Shown here one piece after another: positions 16,294 to 25,519 of a DNA stretch of 64,000 bases. A model generated the notes under the pieces. It saw only the letters and a list, made by a program, of their open reading frames with translations, searched no databases and was not told the origin of the DNA. Origin of the DNA: GH45 sp046704385 (lineage in GTDB: Bacteria; Bacteroidota; Bacteroidia; Bacteroidales; SZUA-534); NCBI GenBank assembly GCA_046704385.1, contig JBJKSB010000018.1, positions 1-64,000 on the forward strand, in the 5' to 3' direction. Position 1 is the first letter of the stretch. Each line of letters begins with the position of its first letter. A program made the position numbers and the translations under genes.

Positions 16294-19200
16294 ATGAAAA
16301 AGATACTAAAATTTTTATTGTATTTCATTCTAAGTATATTTTTACTGATCATAGTTTTAACAGTTGTTGCCAAGCTTACTGAGGATAATATCACGCATAT
16401 GGTGATGGAAAAAGTCAGTGAGGAAATTAAGGCTCCGGTAAAAATTGACGATGTTTCATTTACACTGCTTCGGCATTTTCCAAGGGCTACTATTGAATTA
16501 AACGGTATTTACCTGGGTTCGCCTGAATATGGAGCCGATTCATCCATTATTAGTGTTGATACCCTGGTAAGCATCAATAAAATTTTTCTTGATGCCAAGA
16601 CAAAGCCACTGATTGATGGAATAATTGAGGTGACAAAAATTGAAATTGAAGGGGCCGACCTGGCCTATAGGGTCGATACTGCCGGAAAGACAAATATTGA
16701 TTTTTTAATGCCTGTTGATACCACTCAAACGGAAGAAGCGGTTGAAGATACTACACCTTCAGCACCGCTAGACGCTACTCTTGGGGAATTATCCTTAAAA
16801 AATATAACCTGCCACTATGCCGATGAATCAATGAAAATGGCGGCTACGCTTAAAATTCCGGATATTAAAATCAAAGCAAGGGCAAAAAATGATATTTACC
16901 AGGCAAAAGTTAAAGGGGGTATTACATTATCAAACTGTAGCTTCGAAGGTACCAATCTTAACCTGATGAAGGAACTGGCTGCCAACTTTAATATAGATTA
17001 TTCGGCAGATACCGTCCGGATTAAAGAACTTGGTATTGTTACTGACGGCGCAAAAATTAACCTTTCAGGTGGAGCAATTTTAAAAGATGAGATTGCCACT
17101 GATATTACTTTGGAGAGCGCAGAGCTTAACCTGGGTGAGCTTATAAAGTATGCTCCGGCTGAGATTCTTAAGGAATATGGTGTGAACCAGGTAGGTGGAG
17201 TTATCAGTTTAAATGCCAAAGTTAAAGGCATTTACACCGATAACGAAATGCCCCAGGTTAATCTGAATATTGCATTTAAAGATGGAAAAGTAGTTACTAA
17301 GGATTATCCGGCACTGAATAATATTAATTTTTCGGGAAAAGTTACTAATGGTTTACTTCGCAATAACCAGTCAACTCAAATTGATTTTAAATCATTTGGA
17401 TTTGCAACCGGCCACAGTAACTTTAATTTTGCATTTAAGGTGATGAATATTGATCACCCCATGTACAATGTCAGTACAGATATGACTATTAATGTTGACG
17501 ATTTTAAACAATTTATTCCTGATAGTTTGTTGAAAAGCATTGATGGCGTTATTCATGCTAAATTAGCCACCAAAGGGCAATTGCCAGATTCCATTGGTGA
17601 CGATTTTGTGGATTATGTGATGGAAAACAGCAGGGCTAATATTGAATTCAGGAATTTCGATGTTAACATGGACGATACCCTGATTGTAAATTCATTTTCG
17701 GCTGCTATGGCTTATTCTCCCAACAATTTTAAGATTGATAATCTGACAGTTTCGGTGCCCGCCTATAAAGTTCATTTAAAAAACACTTCACTAAATACAC
17801 GGTTTCAGGGCAACCTGGAAGATATGAGTTCGATGTATCTTGATATTCGAAGTATTCATGTTGAAACCGATAGTTGTAAGTTTAATATTTCGGGTACGGT
17901 AAGTAATCTGGAAAAGCCTACATTCAGAGCCAGTACCAATTTTAACGTCAATTTTGGTGAAATTAAATCGATGATGCCAGATACTTTATTTGACAGATTA
18001 GACGGCTCAATGTACCTGAGTTTTTCTTCGTCAGGCACCTTGGATCTTGATTCTATAGCTGATCAGGCGACCGATTTAATTTTTAATAAAAGCCTTACCT
18101 CGGTTCAGCTTAAAAATATATATGTATCAATGCCCGATGATCCTATGACTAAGGTGGAGAATTTTTCGGGCAGGATTACTGTAAATAAGGACCGGATAGC
18201 CATAAATAAAATGAAAGGCAAGGTTGCCGGAATTGATTTTGGAATAGATTCTACTGAAATTAAAAATGTATATGAAACCTTTATTCTGGGTCATCGGGAT
18301 AAGGATTTAATTGTACAGACCGTGATAGATGTAGGTGCAATTGACTATGCGGCCATCGAAGCCATGATGCCTGCCGATACCACTGCAGTAGATAGTATGA
18401 CCAATAGTCAGGAGGCAGAATCAGCTGCGCCGGCTGCCAGAAGTGATTCAAATTCAACCGTTTCAGATACAACCAAATCAGCAAACGCGACAGCCGAAAA
18501 TGCGACTGAAAATACATCCGATGATTCAGCTTCAACCGCTATTCTGCCCGATTTTGAGAAATTAGGTTTGCCCCATTTCCTTGTCAGGGGAAGGTTAAGC
18601 GTAAAACAGGTGAAATATGAGAAGAATGTAATTGACGATATTTCGATGTTATTCCGTTTTGCTGATAGTTTATATGTAATAGACCAGTTTAAATTAAAAA
18701 CCTGCGACGGAGATGTCAATACTTCACTGAAGTTTGATGCCCGGCGCGATTGGAACCAGCCGGTTGTTGATGTTAAAAATATAATCACAGGTCTCGATCT
18801 TCAAAAATTATTGATGCTTAATGATAATTTTGGTGATACCACACTTACCTATGATAAAGTAAGTGGGATTTTAACCAGCGACTTAAGTGCACGTGCTACA
18901 CTAATTGGTGATTCTGTCCCGACAGACAAGATCAGGGTGAGAGGTAATTTTATGCTTGAGAATGGAAAGCTTTATGATTATAAACCACTGGTTGATGCTT
19001 CGGTTGGTATTGGAGGACTGAAAGAATTGAACAAAATGGATTTTAATACGCTGAAAACCAGTATCTTCATGTTTAAGAATAAAATATATATTCCACGAAC
19101 CGATGTGGTAAGTTCAGCTCTTGACCTTTCTGCATTTGCTATGCAAAGTATGGGTGAAGATGAGGATTATGAATACCATATTATTTTGCATCTGAGTGAT

Positions 19201-19482
19201 GTTTTGAAAGGAAAATCGGATAAACTTATGGCAGCCCAGGCCAAACAAAATAAGAAGGATGGAGGTACTGTGGATAGGAGTGGATTGAACCTGGTATCGA
19301 TGGACGTAGGTGATTTTAAAAAGAATGGGTTTGATAATGAGAAATTAAAAAAGAAATTTGAAAACAATCTGAATAAACAGGAAGGATTTTTAAAACTGGT
19401 CTTTAATCCGCTTTTGGTAAATTTCTCAACAGACCTTGATAGGACTGCCCGAAACCGGGAAATACTTGAAAAGTATAAATAA
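16294..19482 (+). CDS. AsmA-family envelope protein
   Basis: A 1062-residue protein with one N-terminal membrane anchor (about 5-27, FLLYFILSIFLLIIVLTVVA) and a long periplasmic portion of repeating beta-strand segments such as LGELSLKNITCHYADESM and VKGGITLSNCSFEG. This matches AsmA/TamB-like proteins, the repeating-beta-groove family linked to lipid movement or outer-membrane assembly. Residues about 700-755 are a low-complexity Ser/Thr/Ala/Asp/Glu linker separating two such halves. The C-terminus has the AsmA_2-like stretch VRGNFMLENGKLYDYKPL. The stop is 4 bp before a DsbA-like gene, so they form an operon. Confidence 0.82.
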   Translation: MKKILKFLLYFILSIFLLIIVLTVVAKLTEDNITHMVMEKVSEEIKAPVKIDDVSFTLLRHFPRATIELNGIYLGSPEYGADSSIISVDTLVSINKIFLDAKTKPLIDGIIEVTKIEIEGADLAYRVDTAGKTNIDFLMPVDTTQTEEAVEDTTPSAPLDATLGELSLKNITCHYADESMKMAATLKIPDIKIKARAKNDIYQAKVKGGITLSNCSFEGTNLNLMKELAANFNIDYSADTVRIKELGIVTDGAKINLSGGAILKDEIATDITLESAELNLGELIKYAPAEILKEYGVNQVGGVISLNAKVKGIYTDNEMPQVNLNIAFKDGKVVTKDYPALNNINFSGKVTNGLLRNNQSTQIDFKSFGFATGHSNFNFAFKVMNIDHPMYNVSTDMTINVDDFKQFIPDSLLKSIDGVIHAKLATKGQLPDSIGDDFVDYVMENSRANIEFRNFDVNMDDTLIVNSFSAAMAYSPNNFKIDNLTVSVPAYKVHLKNTSLNTRFQGNLEDMSSMYLDIRSIHVETDSCKFNISGTVSNLEKPTFRASTNFNVNFGEIKSMMPDTLFDRLDGSMYLSFSSSGTLDLDSIADQATDLIFNKSLTSVQLKNIYVSMPDDPMTKVENFSGRITVNKDRIAINKMKGKVAGIDFGIDSTEIKNVYETFILGHRDKDLIVQTVIDVGAIDYAAIEAMMPADTTAVDSMTNSQEAESAAPAARSDSNSTVSDTTKSANATAENATENTSDDSASTAILPDFEKLGLPHFLVRGRLSVKQVKYEKNVIDDISMLFRFADSLYVIDQFKLKTCDGDVNTSLKFDARRDWNQPVVDVKNIITGLDLQKLLMLNDNFGDTTLTYDKVSGILTSDLSARATLIGDSVPTDKIRVRGNFMLENGKLYDYKPLVDASVGIGGLKELNKMDFNTLKTSIFMFKNKIYIPRTDVVSSALDLSAFAMQSMGEDEDYEYHIILHLSDVLKGKSDKLMAAQAKQNKKDGGTVDRSGLNLVSMDVGDFKKNGFDNEKLKKKFENNLNKQEGFLKLVFNPLLVNFSTDLDRTARNREILEKYK

Positions 19483-19486
19483 ACAG

Positions 19487-20149
19487 ATGACAAAAGAAAA
19501 GAAAATACTATCATTTTTATCCGGCAAAAAGTTAATTATCAATATATTAATGGCAACATTTTTAATTGTTGCCATTTTTATGATTTATAATTTTATAGGA
19601 AACAAAAAGAGTTGGCAGTCTGAAGTTGAATCAAAAATTTTTAACCGTGATTTGGATATTATTTATGGCGTTGATTCAGCTCAGGTTACTGTTTACCTGT
19701 ATTTCAGATACGATTGCGTTTTCTGCCGTAAATTTTTTAATGAGGCATTCGATTCCCTGAAAGCTGAATTTATTGAAACCGGTAAGGTACGACTTGTAAT
19801 GAAGCCAGTTGAACTGACAGGAAATGAATCGGTGGAAAACTCGTTAGAAACCTTAGTGTGTATAAATAAATACGGGAACCCTGAAAGTTTACAAAAACTG
19901 TTGCTTACACAGCCAAACATTGTTTATACCAAAGAATTCAGAGAAATGACTGAAGGCTTTATTGCAAAAGATGATTATGTTGCAGAATGCATGCTTGGAG
20001 GTGTAGCAAAAAATTATCTGTTAGCCAATAAATTCGAATTCGAAGGTTTAAAACTGACCGGAACCCCCACGTTTGTGATAAATGGAAGTATTTATAAAGG
20101 TTTCAGATCGTATCAATTTCTTAGGTCGGCTATAAAAAAAGAATTATAA
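19487..20149 (+). CDS. Membrane-anchored DsbA-like thiol-disulfide protein
   Basis: I start this at the ATG at 19487 (220 aa); the longer frame begins at a TTG inside the AsmA gene. Residues about 13-35 form a signal anchor. The thioredoxin-fold domain has a Cys77-Val-Phe-Cys80 active site in FRYDCVFCRKFF and a cis-Pro loop in KLTGTPTFVINGSIYKG, typical of DsbA-like oxidoreductases rather than TlpA reductases. A helical insertion lies between them. Downstream is a weak hairpin (TCACT/AGTGA) and T-rich sequence. Coupling to AsmA suggests envelope protein folding, but the substrate is unknown. Confidence 0.85.
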   Translation: MTKEKKILSFLSGKKLIINILMATFLIVAIFMIYNFIGNKKSWQSEVESKIFNRDLDIIYGVDSAQVTVYLYFRYDCVFCRKFFNEAFDSLKAEFIETGKVRLVMKPVELTGNESVENSLETLVCINKYGNPESLQKLLLTQPNIVYTKEFREMTEGFIAKDDYVAECMLGGVAKNYLLANKFEFEGLKLTGTPTFVINGSIYKGFRSYQFLRSAIKKEL

Positions 20150-20244
20150 TTCACTTTGGAGTGATTCATTTATTTTTTATTTTGCGTATGATTTCAGATA
20201 AGATTTCGCTTTTTTTTGATTTAATAACCTAAAGCTATTTAAAC

Positions 20245-20625
20245 ATGAAAACTTTTAAGTATTTAATGCCTGCTTTTATTGCAGTATTGGTATATTTTAC
20301 ATCCTGTACACCTGCAGATACCAACTCGTGTGACAGCGAAAATCTTTCAAGTGATTTTAACTGTCCTACCAATGTTGATGCAGTTGCTACCTTTTGTAGC
20401 GATGGAGTAAATAATTCATACTATACCTACAATGGAGATAAGTATGAATGCACTGGTATTGAAGCAAGTACCTGTGACAGTGCTATAAATGCAATTGGGG
20501 TAAAACTTATTGAAGCAGGTTGCGGTAGCAAAAAATCTGCCAGCCTTGATGCAATGAATATCAAACTTTCGGCAATGGCTGAAAGACTTTTGCTTGAAGC
20601 CAAAAATAAATCACTTTGTGATTAA
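20245..20625 (+). CDS. Small cysteine-rich lipoprotein of unknown function
   Basis: A 126-residue protein with a signal peptide ending in VYFTSC, so Cys21 would be lipidated. The mature part has seven further Cys (for example TNSCDSEN, DFNCPTN, ATFCSDG, YECTGIEASTC, EAGCGSKK and a C-terminal LCD), which probably form disulfides. I do not recognise a family. It follows a DsbA-like oxidoreductase gene by 95 bp and faces a TlpA-like gene across a strong bidirectional terminator; that neighbourhood of thiol chemistry fits a disulfide-rich exported protein, an inference from position. Confidence 0.7.
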   Translation: MKTFKYLMPAFIAVLVYFTSCTPADTNSCDSENLSSDFNCPTNVDAVATFCSDGVNNSYYTYNGDKYECTGIEASTCDSAINAIGVKLIEAGCGSKKSASLDAMNIKLSAMAERLLLEAKNKSLCD

Positions 20626-20650
20626 TTATTTATTATCGTGAATTCGAGAT

Positions 20651-20686
20651 AAAATTAACCCCGGTTGTTCGACCGGGGTTAATTTT
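20651..20686. terminator. Bidirectional intrinsic terminator
   Basis: AAAATTAACCCCGGT pairs perfectly with its complement around a 6-nt loop (TGTTCG), with a T-tract on each strand. It separates the convergent Cys-rich lipoprotein and TlpA-like genes. Confidence 0.9.
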
Positions 20687-20699
20687 TATGATTAATCCT

Positions 20700-21215
20700 T
20701 CAGAACAATCCCTTTTTCAGTTTCCTTAATTGCTTTTCCAAAGCGTCACCGCGAAGGTTCGAGGCAATAATAGTACCATCACCGTCAATTAAATAATTTG
20801 TGGGGACACTTTGAATGTTATATAATTTGGCAGCTGCATTAGTCCAGCCTTTTAAATCACTAACATGGTAAGGCCAAATAAGGCCGTCTTTTTTAATTGC
20901 TGCTTCCCATTTATCTTTTTTTATGTCGAGTGAAACGCTGACTACTGTGAAACCTTTTCCATTCTTAAATTCAGCATCTTTATATTTATTATAAGCCGCA
21001 ACCACATTTGGGTTTTCCTTACGACAAGGGCCGCACCAACTGGCCCAGAAATCTATCAAAACAAGCTGTCCTTTTAAATCAGATAATTTAAATTCATCAC
21101 CATTAACCCGGGGTTGAATTATTTCCGGGGCTTTATCACCAACTTTTAACGACTGACTAAAAAGACTTGATATTGAAAGCGATAGAAGAAGGAACAAAAT
21201 AAATCTTAATTTCAT
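20700..21215 (-). CDS. TlpA-like periplasmic thioredoxin
   Basis: 171 residues with a cleavable signal (FILFLLLSLSISSLFSQ). The AhpC/TSA-thioredoxin fold starts at LKVGDKAPEI. The active site Cys61-Gly-Pro-Cys64 lies in FWASWCGPCRKENP, the canonical reducing WCGPC motif, and SVPTNYLIDGDGTII holds the cis-Pro. This is the TlpA/ResA class that reduces periplasmic disulfides, for example in cytochrome maturation. Start at ATG 21215 with no Shine-Dalgarno sequence. Monocistronic. Confidence 0.9.
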   Translation of the reverse strand: MKLRFILFLLLSLSISSLFSQSLKVGDKAPEIIQPRVNGDEFKLSDLKGQLVLIDFWASWCGPCRKENPNVVAAYNKYKDAEFKNGKGFTVVSVSLDIKKDKWEAAIKKDGLIWPYHVSDLKGWTNAAAKLYNIQSVPTNYLIDGDGTIIASNLRGDALEKQLRKLKKGLF

Positions 21216-21465
21216 AACAGAAGTTTTTAAATTTATAAATCGCTAATATACTTATTATCAAAAAATATTCCAACGTCATTTGCCTGAGGTACAATAACAG
21301 TAATATTATTATCAATTTATTTTATGTTTTGTCAATCCAATATTCAATCTTTCCTTTTAATCCTTAATCAACAAACCATTCTGCTTTTTGATTTAACTCA
21401 TATTATTACTAATTATATTACCTTTAAGCTCGTAATCGTATATATTAAAATCAACAAAAAACCTT

Positions 21466-23748
21466 ATGAATAATTTTTTCAGACCTTTAAATAAAATTCT
21501 AACCTGGATTACCCCTTTGGTTTTTCTTTTTTCTTGTAATACTAAATCAGATCAGAATATCACATATCTGGATGCCAAATTACCAGCTGCTAAAAGAGTT
21601 GAGTTGTTAATGAAGCAAATGACCCTGGATGAAAAAATCGGACAAATGTGTCAGTATGTGGGTGAACCCACTGATAATGCTTTGCAGAATAAGGATGAAC
21701 AGGTTTCGTTTGTTACCGGGATAGGTGAACGGGCCGAGCTGATAAAACAAGGAAAAATAGGTTCTTTTTTAAAGGTTCCTACCTTTAAAGAAGCCAACCA
21801 ATTGCAGAAACTTGCTCTGCAATCGAGATTAAAAATACCCTTACTTATTGCCACCGACGCTTTGCATGGAATGGGTATGTATAAAGGAAATACGACAATT
21901 TATCCCACTGAAATAGGATTGGCCTCTACCTTTGATACAACATTGGTACGGCAAATTGCAGTATATACGGCTGATGAAATGAGGGCTGCAGGTTACCACT
22001 GGACTTTTTCTCCTAACATCGAAGTGGTTCACGATCCACGTTGGGGAAGGTGCGGCGAGACTTTTGGCGAAGATCCGATGCTGGTGTCTGAGATGGGAAA
22101 AGCCATGATTGAAGGATACCAGGGAACAGATTTTGCTGATTCTGTTAATGTACTGGCTTGTGCCAAGCATTTTGTGGGAGGAGGAATTTCTTTCAATGGA
22201 TTAAACGGAGGTTCGGCCGATGTTTCAGAGCGAACACTTTATAATATCTTTTTTCCACCTTTTCAGGAAGCTATAAAAGCTGGGGTTTATACCATTATGC
22301 CGGCTCATAATGATATTGCCGGAATTCCTTGTCATGCACACAAAGCTTATCTGACTGACCTATTGAGAAATATCTGGGGATTTAAGGGTATTTATGTAAG
22401 CGATTGGATGGATATTGAACGCTTATTTACGGTTCATAAAATTGCAAAGGATGAAAAAGATGCTGTACGTTTGGCAGTATCAGCTGGTTTGGATGTGCAT
22501 ATGCAGGGGCCGCATTTTTTTGATTATGTAAAAGCGTTAGTTGGGAGTGGGGATTTATCTATGGAACAGGTTGATGAGGCTGTATATAAAATTTTATATG
22601 CAAAATTCCAACTGGGATTATTCGAGAATAGATTTGTCGATTCAGCTACTGTCTGTCAACACTTACGGAAACAGGAGCATTTGGATTTATCTTTGGATGC
22701 GGCACGTAAATCAATAGTTTTGCTAAAAAATGATCGCCAGGTTTTACCATTGAAAAAGTCAATCGGAAGAATCCTGGTTACCGGTCCTTTGGTCAATAGC
22801 CAAGCCATACTTGGAGATTGGGCCAGGAGGCAGGAGGTTGAAAATATTGTCACTATTCTTGAAGGGGTACAAAGCCATGTTTCACCTAATACCCGAATAG
22901 AATATTTGCCAGTTGACAGTTACACGGAAATTGAACCGGCTCAACTGCAAAAAGCAGAGCAAACGGCCAAAACATGTGATGCGGTTGTGGTTGCCGTAGG
23001 TGAAAATTCTATCAGGTTCGATAAAGATAAAACCAGCGGCGAAAACCTCGACCGGTCATCACTCGATTTGCAGGGTTCCCAACTGGCTTTGGTTCAGGCA
23101 TTAAAAAAGGCAGGCAACCCTGTAATAGCAGTATTGGTTAATGGTGGACCCATTGCATCGCCAGGGTTGGTGGAAAATGTTGATGGGATTATTGAAGCCT
23201 GGGAGCCGGGATTGTATGGAGGTCAGGCAGTGGCTGATGTATTATTTGGCGAGTATAATCCTGGTGGAAAAATGCCAATTTCAGTTCCTCAAACTGTAGG
23301 ACATATACAAACTTTTTATAATCATATGCCATCGGCTTTTCACAGGGGACGGTTTTTTCAAAGCACTTCACAGCCCTTATATGAGTTTGGATATGGCTTA
23401 TCGTACACCACCTTTGAATACTCAAATTTGGAAGTACCGGAAAAAATGAATCTGACTGATGATTTGCCGGGAAAAGTCACCGTTAATAATACGGGTTCTA
23501 TAGCTGGCGACGAAGTGGTATTGATTTATCTCAACGATGAAGTTAGTTCAGTAACCACACCGGTTAAAAAACTGGTATTCTTTAAACGGATTCATTTACA
23601 GCCTGGTGAAAAACAAGATGTTGAGTTTGTTATTGAGAATAATAAATTTAAGATTTATGACAGCAAAATGAACTATATCCTGGAACCAGGTCAATTTAAT
23701 ATTATACTAGGAAATAATGTACTACAATCAAAAGTAATTGTTGGATAA
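21466..23748 (+). CDS. bglX: Glycoside hydrolase family 3 beta-glucosidase lipoprotein
   Basis: A 760-residue GH3 enzyme. The N-terminal VFLFSCNTK lipobox predicts a lipidated, probably periplasmic or surface protein. The TIM barrel contains ATDALHGMGMYKGNTTIYPT, NIEVVHDPRWGRCGETFGEDP and CAKHFVGGG; Asp313 in YVSDWMDIERL is the nucleophile. The second alpha/beta domain shows VAVGENSIRFDKDKTSGENL, and the C-terminal 80 residues are a fibronectin type III-like domain ending in FNIILGNN. It likely releases glucose from beta-glucan oligosaccharides. It is convergent with the GH16 gene, consistent with one beta-glucan degradation locus. Confidence 0.92.
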   Translation: MNNFFRPLNKILTWITPLVFLFSCNTKSDQNITYLDAKLPAAKRVELLMKQMTLDEKIGQMCQYVGEPTDNALQNKDEQVSFVTGIGERAELIKQGKIGSFLKVPTFKEANQLQKLALQSRLKIPLLIATDALHGMGMYKGNTTIYPTEIGLASTFDTTLVRQIAVYTADEMRAAGYHWTFSPNIEVVHDPRWGRCGETFGEDPMLVSEMGKAMIEGYQGTDFADSVNVLACAKHFVGGGISFNGLNGGSADVSERTLYNIFFPPFQEAIKAGVYTIMPAHNDIAGIPCHAHKAYLTDLLRNIWGFKGIYVSDWMDIERLFTVHKIAKDEKDAVRLAVSAGLDVHMQGPHFFDYVKALVGSGDLSMEQVDEAVYKILYAKFQLGLFENRFVDSATVCQHLRKQEHLDLSLDAARKSIVLLKNDRQVLPLKKSIGRILVTGPLVNSQAILGDWARRQEVENIVTILEGVQSHVSPNTRIEYLPVDSYTEIEPAQLQKAEQTAKTCDAVVVAVGENSIRFDKDKTSGENLDRSSLDLQGSQLALVQALKKAGNPVIAVLVNGGPIASPGLVENVDGIIEAWEPGLYGGQAVADVLFGEYNPGGKMPISVPQTVGHIQTFYNHMPSAFHRGRFFQSTSQPLYEFGYGLSYTTFEYSNLEVPEKMNLTDDLPGKVTVNNTGSIAGDEVVLIYLNDEVSSVTTPVKKLVFFKRIHLQPGEKQDVEFVIENNKFKIYDSKMNYILEPGQFNIILGNNVLQSKVIVG

Positions 23749-23813
23749 TTACAATGCTTATTGGTAATTAATAGAATACAATTGGCTTGGTTTTGAGAAT
23801 TATTAATCATAGA

Positions 23814-23845
23814 AAGGCCTTGATACCAAAAGATAACAAGGCCTT
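23814..23845. terminator. Hairpin between convergent GH3 and GH16 genes
   Basis: AAGGCCTTG (23814-23822) and CAAGGCCTT (23837-23845) form a 9-bp stem with a 14-nt loop. T-tracts are poor on both sides, so it may protect 3' ends or act as a weak bidirectional terminator. Confidence 0.5.
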
Positions 23846-23874
23846 GATTAAAAATTAGTTTGTGATTAGTTGGC

Positions 23875-25317
23875 TTATTGTTTCATAAATTTCTGTACTT
23901 TACCATTCATCTGAATCATGTAAAGTCCGTTTTTCAGGTTACTTACATCTACTGATGAACCGGTTACTGTCCTTATTTTAGATCCTTTTGCATCATATAT
24001 TGTACTTATATCGTTTGGGTTCTGCTCGGGCAGATACAATATGTTGGACACAGGGTTTGGATAAATTCCTGAAGGCAGCATTTCATTTTGGTTAATATCG
24101 GTGGCAATAGTCGCTGATTTTGTTGTGGTGTTCCATGTAAAAGTTTCCCAACCTCCAATAGAAGAGCGGTTACAGGTCATTCCCATGGTTCCGTTTTCAG
24201 AACTTATATATTTTCCGTTATTACCTTGCAATGCAAATTGATAATTACCCAAATCAATCCATGTAAATTTTTCCCAGTCGCCAATTGATGTACGATTGCA
24301 ATTCATGGCAGCCTGCCCGTTTTCGGAGCTTACAAACATACCATTGGTGCCACGCAGCGCAATTTTGCCATTGCCTGCATCAACAACATCAAATTTTTCC
24401 CATCCTTGTGCAGTGGTCCTGTCACACATCATGGCCGATTGTCCGTTTTCAGAGCTTACATACATATCATTGCTGCCTTTTAATGTAATAGTCCAGTCGT
24501 TTGCTGACGGGGTGTAATCATATATACGTACATAGTCTACTAACATCTGACGGGGCCAAATATTCGGATCAACACCCTGGGCACCGCCCCAGTCTCCGCC
24601 TACAGCCAGATTAAGTATACAATGGAAATCATAATTAAAAGGCCACCATTCCCAACCTAAACCATCATTATTTACAGTGAAATATTTCGTATTGTCCACA
24701 TAATAATCCATATGATCAGGAAACCATTCCAGTGCATAAACATGGTACGCTGAAGTACAATCTCCTACATAAGTTGTGCTGGTACGTTGGTTACCCACTT
24801 TAAAATAGGCCGCTTTACTATGACAGGATCCATGGATATTATTCTGGTCGTATCCCACTTCTTCCATAATATCAATTTCACCGCAGTTTGGCCAATACCA
24901 ACCATTTTCATCATTCCAGCCATATTTACTGGGATCGTTTGGCATCATCCAAAATGCCGGCCAGGTGCCCCAACCTCCGGGTAACTTAATTCGGGCCTCA
25001 ATACGGCCATATGTAGTATAACCTTTATTGGCGGAGTTAATTCGTGCCGATGTGTATTCGTATCCATTTCCCCAATCGTGTCTTGCTTCAATAACCAGAT
25101 TGCCGTTTTCTACTCTAAGATTTTCAGAACGATTCGTATAAGCCTGCCATTCATTATTTACCTGTCCGGGAGCCCAAACATCCACATTCCATTTTGAAGC
25201 ATCCGGTGCTCCGGTATAATTAAATTCGTCGCTCCATTTTAAGGTCCATTGGGCGTTTACATTAAACAGAGCCATACAAACCAAAAGCAGACTTAATAGT
25301 AATTGTTTTTTTCTCAT
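23875..25317 (-). CDS. Secreted GH16 beta-glucanase (laminarinase-like) with fascin-like module and T9SS tail
   Basis: 480 residues: signal peptide 1-22; GH16 domain about 24-270; three tandem beta-trefoil (FSCN/fascin-like) repeats about 278-397; T9SS type A sorting domain about 412-480. The catalytic motif CGEIDIMEEVGYD has nucleophile Glu147, Asp149 and acid/base Glu152. Each trefoil repeat contains a variant of MYVSSENGQSAM followed by Cys-(Asn/Asp)-Arg and a W-E-x-F motif, and may bind carbohydrate. The tail has IYPNPVSNILYLPEQ and LKNGLYMIQM. It probably cuts beta-1,3 or mixed-linkage glucans outside the cell. A candidate regulator operator lies about 75-110 bp upstream. Confidence 0.92.
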   Translation of the reverse strand: MRKKQLLLSLLLVCMALFNVNAQWTLKWSDEFNYTGAPDASKWNVDVWAPGQVNNEWQAYTNRSENLRVENGNLVIEARHDWGNGYEYTSARINSANKGYTTYGRIEARIKLPGGWGTWPAFWMMPNDPSKYGWNDENGWYWPNCGEIDIMEEVGYDQNNIHGSCHSKAAYFKVGNQRTSTTYVGDCTSAYHVYALEWFPDHMDYYVDNTKYFTVNNDGLGWEWWPFNYDFHCILNLAVGGDWGGAQGVDPNIWPRQMLVDYVRIYDYTPSANDWTITLKGSNDMYVSSENGQSAMMCDRTTAQGWEKFDVVDAGNGKIALRGTNGMFVSSENGQAAMNCNRTSIGDWEKFTWIDLGNYQFALQGNNGKYISSENGTMGMTCNRSSIGGWETFTWNTTTKSATIATDINQNEMLPSGIYPNPVSNILYLPEQNPNDISTIYDAKGSKIRTVTGSSVDVSNLKNGLYMIQMNGKVQKFMKQ

Positions 25318-25356
25318 AATAGTATATTTAAGTTAATTTGAATTGTTTGTTGTTTT

Positions 25357-25364
25357 CAAAATTA
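25357..25364 (-). promoter_or_regulatory. -7 element (TAATTTTG) of the GH16 gene
   Basis: TAATTTTG matches TAnnTTTG, 40 bp before the GH16 start. The nearest TTTG upstream is 24 bp away, slightly long, which fits a promoter needing an activator. Confidence 0.45.
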
Positions 25365-25390
25365 ACAGGATATAAAAGTTTGCTTGTTCA

Positions 25391-25425
25391 AAATTGTACA
25401 GAAATGGTCTGAAATTGTACAGAAA
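25391..25425 (-). promoter_or_regulatory. Direct-repeat operator upstream of the GH16 gene
   Basis: AAATTGTACAGAAA occurs twice (25391-25404 and 25412-25425) with a period of exactly 21 bp, two helical turns. A weaker copy, GATGTATAGAAA, follows at 25428. The repeats end 26 bp upstream of the -7 element. Direct repeats with about 21-bp spacing are what AraC-type domains of hybrid two-component systems bind, and such a regulator is encoded immediately upstream. Confidence 0.6.
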
Positions 25426-25519
25426 CAGATGTATAGAAACCGGCTGCTGGTAAATAGAGAAGGCTGGGAGTGGGGATTTAGAGCATATTGAAGTATACCG
25501 GATGAAAAAAATATCCGTC

